Shown here piece by piece: positions 5,865-8,170 of a stretch of 8,170 bases of DNA. How positions within the stretch are numbered: position 1 is the stretch's first letter; every line of letters starts with the position of its first letter. Source of the DNA: an uncultured Lachnospiraceae bacterium (GTDB lineage: Bacteria; Bacillota; Clostridia; Lachnospirales; Lachnospiraceae). Under the pieces are notes generated by a model. It was given only the letters and a program-made list of their open reading frames with translations, had not been told where the DNA came from and did not search any database. The translations under genes were made by a program, and so were the position numbers. The stretch is from contig CAJUSQ010000127.1 in NCBI GenBank assembly GCA_910588885.1, positions 1-8,170 of the forward strand, in the 5' to 3' direction.

Positions 5865-6558
5865 GGCCGTTCATCTCCTTCCATAGCAGATTGAAATAAT
5901 CTTTGAACTCCGGCGCATTTCTGCGCTCAAAAGGCGATAAATTTTCTGGAAATTTAATCGTGATTATATTTTGTATGGAACCGGGGCGCTTTGTCAGCAC
6001 AATCACCCGGTCCGCCAGGCTCACGGCTTCCGACAGGTCATGGGTGACCAAAATCGCCGTCTTGTGCTCTTTGCGAATAATGGAACCGATATCGTCCCCC
6101 ACCATCAGCCGGGTCTGGTAATCCAAAGCGGAAAAAGGCTCATCCAAAAGCAGCAGCTCCGGTTCTAAAGCCAGCGTCCGGATTAATGCTGCCCGCTGAC
6201 GCATCCCGCCGGAAAGCTGGGAGGGCTTGGCATCCTTAAATTTGTATAAGCCATAGGTTTTGAGCATATCAAAAACCGCCGCCCGCCGCTTTTCCGACAA
6301 CTTTTTCTGGATTTCCGGGCCCAGCAGTACATTTTCCTCAATGGTACGCCACTCGAACAAATGATCGTGCTGGAACATATAGCCAATGGTGCCGTTCCCT
6401 TTCTGGAATAATTTTTGTCCATAAAGTAAAATAGAACCGTGTTCCGGTTCCAGAAGGCCGCTGGATAAGGATAGAAGGGTAGATTTGCCGATGTGGCAGG
6501 AACGGCAACAAGGTTTTTCCTGTGAAAGAAAAAATGGGCAAGCATCTGCTACGCCCAT
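5857..6558 (-). pseudogene. ABC transporter ATP-binding protein (SsuB/TauB type), 5'-truncated with damaged Walker A
   Basis: The open frame encodes 233 residues. From residue 24 on it is a good ABC ATPase: GKSTLLSL, the Q-loop MFQHD (Gln63), signature LSGGMRQR (115-122), Walker B LLLLDEP (135-141) and switch His173 in VTHD. The first 23 residues do not fit the family. Relatives have about 35-40 residues before GKST, including a GPSGCGKST-type loop; here the loop reads CRSCHIGKST and its first glycine is missing. Another frame of the same DNA reads NLVAVPATS just before GKST, like NLVAVIGPSG with a few bases lost. The gene also runs straight into the nitroreductase stop. Together this suggests a deletion that removed the 5' end and probably its upstream neighbour. 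It could instead be a translated but impaired ATPase using ATG 6558 by coupling. Confidence 0.65.
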
Positions 6559-7214
6559 TCAAACAGCTTTCTCCCGGCTCCCAGCTCAAAATGATATTTG
6601 GCGATGCCCAGGTCGATTTTGGAATAAAAGCCATGTCCGGCCTTGGCGGACACACGTTTTCCGTTTAATGTAAACAGGAACTTTTGCTGATTCATGGCCG
6701 TAGGCGCAAGTAAAGCAGCGTCCACGCCGTTTTTGAACCAGTTGGGCAGGCTCCGGTCTGCTTTTGCCACCTTTGAAATATCCTTCGATTTGTGGGGAAC
6801 CCCCTGGGTTTTCCCATATCCAAGGGAAATTACGATACAAAGCTTTTCCCCGGCCTGAACGGAAAAGGCCGTTTTAATCTTGCGGTAGGTCATGGCCACC
6901 CAGCAGGTATTCAGGCCCAGCTGCTGCGCTTTTAAAACCAGGCGCTCTCCGTAATAACCGCATTTCTCATCCAGTGCGGAATCTTTTTTTCCGACCAAAG
7001 CAAGATAGCTGGTGACATTGCTGAATTTGCCGTAATGGGCCATAAGGCTCTGAAATGCCTTGGGCTCGTTTGTGATAAGCTGGATATGCAGGCCGCTTTT
7101 TTCATTGCAGTCGTCAATTTCAGCCTGCAAAGCGGAGATTACCCTGGCTTCCAAAGGCCGTTCCTGATATTGCCGGACGCTGTGCCGCTTTTTCATTGCT
7201 TCCATAAGAGTCAT
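6549..7214 (-). CDS. nitroreductase family protein (TM1586-like)
   Basis: A 221-residue FMN-dependent nitroreductase-fold protein of the TM1586 subgroup (PF14512), a pseudo-dimeric form in which two half-repeats share one chain. Landmarks are RHSVRQY (10-16, the FMN phosphate-binding start of the first half), GYYGERLVLKAQQLGLNTC (86-104), and in the second half APTAMNQQ (170-177) and DLGIAKYHFELGAG (201-214). These enzymes reduce quinones, flavins or nitro compounds; the real substrate is unknown. The start at 7214 has GGAGG seven bases before it; an in-frame ATG further upstream (7235) precedes that site and is less likely. The stop lies within the first codons of the truncated ATPase. The 3' end looks complete. 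A promoter and a structured leader lie upstream. Confidence 0.88.
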   Translation of the reverse strand: MTLMEAMKKRHSVRQYQERPLEARVISALQAEIDDCNEKSGLHIQLITNEPKAFQSLMAHYGKFSNVTSYLALVGKKDSALDEKCGYYGERLVLKAQQLGLNTCWVAMTYRKIKTAFSVQAGEKLCIVISLGYGKTQGVPHKSKDISKVAKADRSLPNWFKNGVDAALLAPTAMNQQKFLFTLNGKRVSAKAGHGFYSKIDLGIAKYHFELGAGRKLFEWA

Positions 7215-7246
7215 TTCATTTCCTCCGTTTTCCATCGGGCGTAGTT

Positions 7247-7280
7247 GCTGCCTTCCTGCAGCCCCTTTCACTTACGGGGC
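7247..7280 (-). promoter_or_regulatory. structured 5' leader of the nitroreductase gene
   Basis: Read on the - strand, GCCCC (7280-7276) pairs with GGGGC (7265-7261) around the loop GTAAGTGAAA. GCTGC (7262-7258) pairs with GCAGC (7251-7247) around AGGAAG. The two stems share two bases, so they either stack or compete. They lie between the predicted promoter and the ribosome binding site at 7226-7222. I do not recognise a known riboswitch class. Confidence 0.4.
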
Positions 7281-7306
7281 ATTTCATGTTTCAAAGTATT
7301 GTTCTT

Positions 7307-7335
7307 ATTGTACCACGGCAGGGTCGACGATGCAA
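7307..7335 (-). promoter_or_regulatory. predicted extended -10 promoter for the nitroreductase gene
   Basis: On the - strand, TGGTACAAT (7315-7307) is an extended -10 (TGnTACAAT). A weak -35 (TTGCAT, 7335-7330) lies 17 bases upstream. Transcription would begin near 7300 and give a leader of about 85 bases before ATG 7214. Confidence 0.5.
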
Positions 7336-7390
7336 TTTTTTCCGGCATAAAAAGGCGACGAAAAGCAGCTGCAGTTACTGTTCACTCCTG

Positions 7391-7538
7391 GGCCGTGCAC
7401 TGCGCTGCACGGCCACAGGCCAATACAGGAATGAGGCCAAAATCCGGCCTCTTGCCGTAAGGCAACTTTAAATAGGCCGGATTCGTTCCTGTAAACACCA
7501 TGGGTGTGAACAGGAACCGGCCGCAAAAACAGTCCGGT
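7391..7538. other. cluster of nested and competing hairpins, possible structured RNA or leader
   Basis: The gene-free stretch 7215-7594 holds, besides the nitroreductase leader and promoter, a dense block of inverted repeats. Hairpin A: 7391-7399 with 7406-7414 (9 bp). Stem B: TACAGGAA 7424-7431 with TTCCTGTA 7486-7493. Stem C: AATCCGGCCT 7441-7450 with AGGCCGGATT 7474-7483. Hairpin D: TTGCC-GTAA-GGCAA, 7452-7465. Hairpin F: GTTCCTGT 7485-7492 with ACAGGAAC 7510-7517, enclosing ACACC/GGTGT. Stems B and F use the same strand 7486-7492, so they exclude each other; a small hairpin E (GAGGCC 7433-7438 with GGCCTC 7446-7451) excludes C. This is what an attenuator-type leader or a structured small RNA looks like. 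It lies 57 bases before the 64-residue gene. The strand and existence of a transcript are not shown by sequence alone. Confidence 0.55.
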
Positions 7539-7594
7539 AATACAAATCAAAAAAGAGCATAAAATATCTTAAGCCGAAAAAAAGGGCGGTTCCT

Positions 7595-7789
7595 ATGGCA
7601 CGAACACGAAGGCAAGTGAAAGTAAAGTTGTATGCTCCGAAGCAGGAAGAACGTTCGGAATTTCAGCGAAGGGTGAATGAGGTCTATGCGGATGCGGTGA
7701 CGCAGCGGCTGAAGTATTTCAAACTGGATCGGAAAGCCCGTCAGGAAGTGCTGCATGAAATGGCGGAACGATTGTCCCGGAAAATGTGA
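7595..7789 (+). CDS. small basic hypothetical protein (64 residues)
   Basis: I do not recognise this protein. It begins MARTRRQVKVKLYAPK, is rich in Arg and Lys along its length, and after about residue 17 looks mostly helical and charged (QEERSEFQRRVNEVYADAV, then LDRKARQEVLHEMAERLSRKM). There is no signal peptide, membrane segment or cysteine. The basic N-terminus would suit nucleic acid binding, but that is a guess. An AAAGGG site (7581-7586) lies 8 bases before the ATG. It follows a block of strong hairpins and is followed by a 10-base-pair hairpin at 7796-7847, so it looks like a monocistronic unit. The opposite-strand frame here is Phe/His-rich and less protein-like. Confidence 0.6.
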   Translation: MARTRRQVKVKLYAPKQEERSEFQRRVNEVYADAVTQRLKYFKLDRKARQEVLHEMAERLSRKM

Positions 7790-7795
7790 ACGAAC

Positions 7796-7847
7796 GGGGC
7801 AGGCCGTTTTGCCAAATGCGAAATCGGAAGGTGTTATGGCCTGCCCC
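7796..7847 (+). terminator. hairpin after the small gene, possible terminator
   Basis: GGGGCAGGCC (7796-7805) pairs perfectly with GGCCTGCCCC (7838-7847) around a 32-base loop, starting 7 bases after the stop codon. Only a short, broken T-stretch follows, so it is a weak intrinsic terminator at best; it may serve as a 3' end-protecting stem. Confidence 0.45.
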
Positions 7848-7941
7848 TGCTGTTTCAAAAATTTTCATGTAACGCTGGCCTTATTATACTTCAATGGTTT
7901 TCCGGAGGGAATCGTTTTCATGCTAAAAATTTACGTTTACC

Positions 7942-7982
7942 ATAAAAAATAAGGCCAGGAACCTGTTTTTAGATTCCCGGCC
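7942..7982 (-). terminator. intrinsic terminator of the Rpn-like gene
   Basis: On the - strand, GGCCGGGAA (7982-7974) pairs with TTCCTGGCC (7961-7953), with one G-U pair, around a 12-base loop. It is followed at once by TTATTTTTTAT (7952-7942). It starts 10 bases after the double stop (TAATAA) of the incoming gene. This is a textbook Rho-independent terminator. Confidence 0.85.
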
Positions 7983-7992
7983 TATGGTTTTA

Positions 7993-8170
7993 TTATGCTG
8001 TCCGTTCTGCTTTCAATTTTTTCACTTCGTCAAGAGGGAGTCCTGCGTATTCCGCAATTTTTTCAAGTGTTAAAATCCCATCTGCCAACATTCTTTTAGC
8101 AGTATTGATTGCCCCTTCTTTTACACCCTCTTGTAAAGATTCTTTTCTCATATCCTCCATGACTTTGCAC
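7993..8170 (-). CDS. Rpn family PD-(D/E)XK nuclease / putative transposase (C-terminal end)
   Basis: The last 58 residues of a protein entering from the right edge on the - strand. It reads CKVMEDMRKESLQEGVKEG, then AKRMLADGILTLEKIAEYAG and LPLDEVKKLKAERTA, ending in TAATAA. The charged EGxxEG stretch and the following two-helix tail (LEKIAEYAGLPLDEV) are typical of the C-termini of Rpn/PF12784 recombination-promoting nucleases, which are often annotated as transposases in Lachnospiraceae. The nuclease domain with its PD-(D/E)XK residues is outside the window, so activity cannot be judged. The DNA is visibly more AT-rich than the eut and ABC genes, which would fit separate transfer. A clear intrinsic terminator follows. 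Confidence 0.8.
   Translation of the reverse strand, partial: CKVMEDMRKESLQEGVKEGAINTAKRMLADGILTLEKIAEYAGLPLDEVKKLKAERTA

Noticed and set aside
7385..7545. CRISPR array
   Set aside because: The repeated words are inverted and of varied spacing; there are no regular direct repeats with unique spacers.
7537..7566. Promoter for the small basic gene with TAAAAT (7560-7565) as -10
   Set aside because: No acceptable -35 at the right distance; too weak to list.
7547..7858. 103-codon open frame on the - strand opposite the small basic gene
   Set aside because: It is rich in Phe, His, Arg and Pro, has no good ribosome binding site, and includes the hairpin region; it looks like an antisense shadow of the 64-residue gene.
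7920..7952. Ten-residue peptide MLKIYVYHKK with GGAGGG 10 bases upstream
   Set aside because: Too short to support as a gene. It lies against the terminator of the opposite gene, and its A/T-rich codons arise from that T-run.

Overview
The window looks like a chromosomal segment of a moderately GC-rich anaerobic Firmicute, most likely a gut Lachnospiraceae/Clostridia-type bacterium. This rests on strong GGAGG-type ribosome binding sites, a clostridial-type ethanolamine (eut) microcompartment operon, and the tail of an Rpn/PD-(D/E)XK 'transposase' of the kind common in Lachnospiraceae. The assignment is inference from protein families; no rRNA or other marker gene is present.

Left part (1-4907, + strand): the distal end of a bacterial microcompartment (BMC) operon for ethanolamine. 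In order it holds the C-terminal half of a CoA-acylating aldehyde dehydrogenase (EutE-like), a hexameric BMC shell protein (EutM/PduA-like), a fused EutT-like cobalamin adenosyltransferase plus PduL phosphotransacylase, a flavoprotein-like protein resembling the Firmicute 'eut_hyp' group, the ethanolamine transporter EutH, and an EutQ cupin protein. The route would be: EutH admits ethanolamine; an upstream ammonia-lyase (not in the window) uses adenosylcobalamin that EutT can make; EutE turns acetaldehyde into acetyl-CoA; PduL turns that into acetyl phosphate; EutQ may help with acetate kinase activity or assembly. Four proteins carry a short amphipathic helix joined by a linker, at the C-terminus of EutE and at the N-termini of the fusion, the flavoprotein-like protein and EutQ. 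These look like BMC encapsulation peptides.

Middle (4908-5066): a gene-free gap between converging operons. It holds two inverted repeats that probably end transcription or fold the transcript ends.

Right-centre (5067-7214, - strand): a TM1586-like nitroreductase followed by an ABC transporter ATPase and an SsuC/TauC-type permease. The ATPase lacks its normal N-terminus and has a damaged Walker A, so it is probably a 5'-truncated pseudogene abutting the nitroreductase. No substrate-binding protein gene is seen. A plausible extended -10 promoter and a short structured leader precede the nitroreductase.

Right end (7215-8170): a gene-free stretch packed with nested and mutually exclusive hairpins (about 7391-7538), then a 64-residue basic protein of unknown function with its own hairpin downstream. 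An intrinsic terminator follows, serving the incoming C-terminal end of an AT-richer Rpn-family nuclease gene on the - strand.
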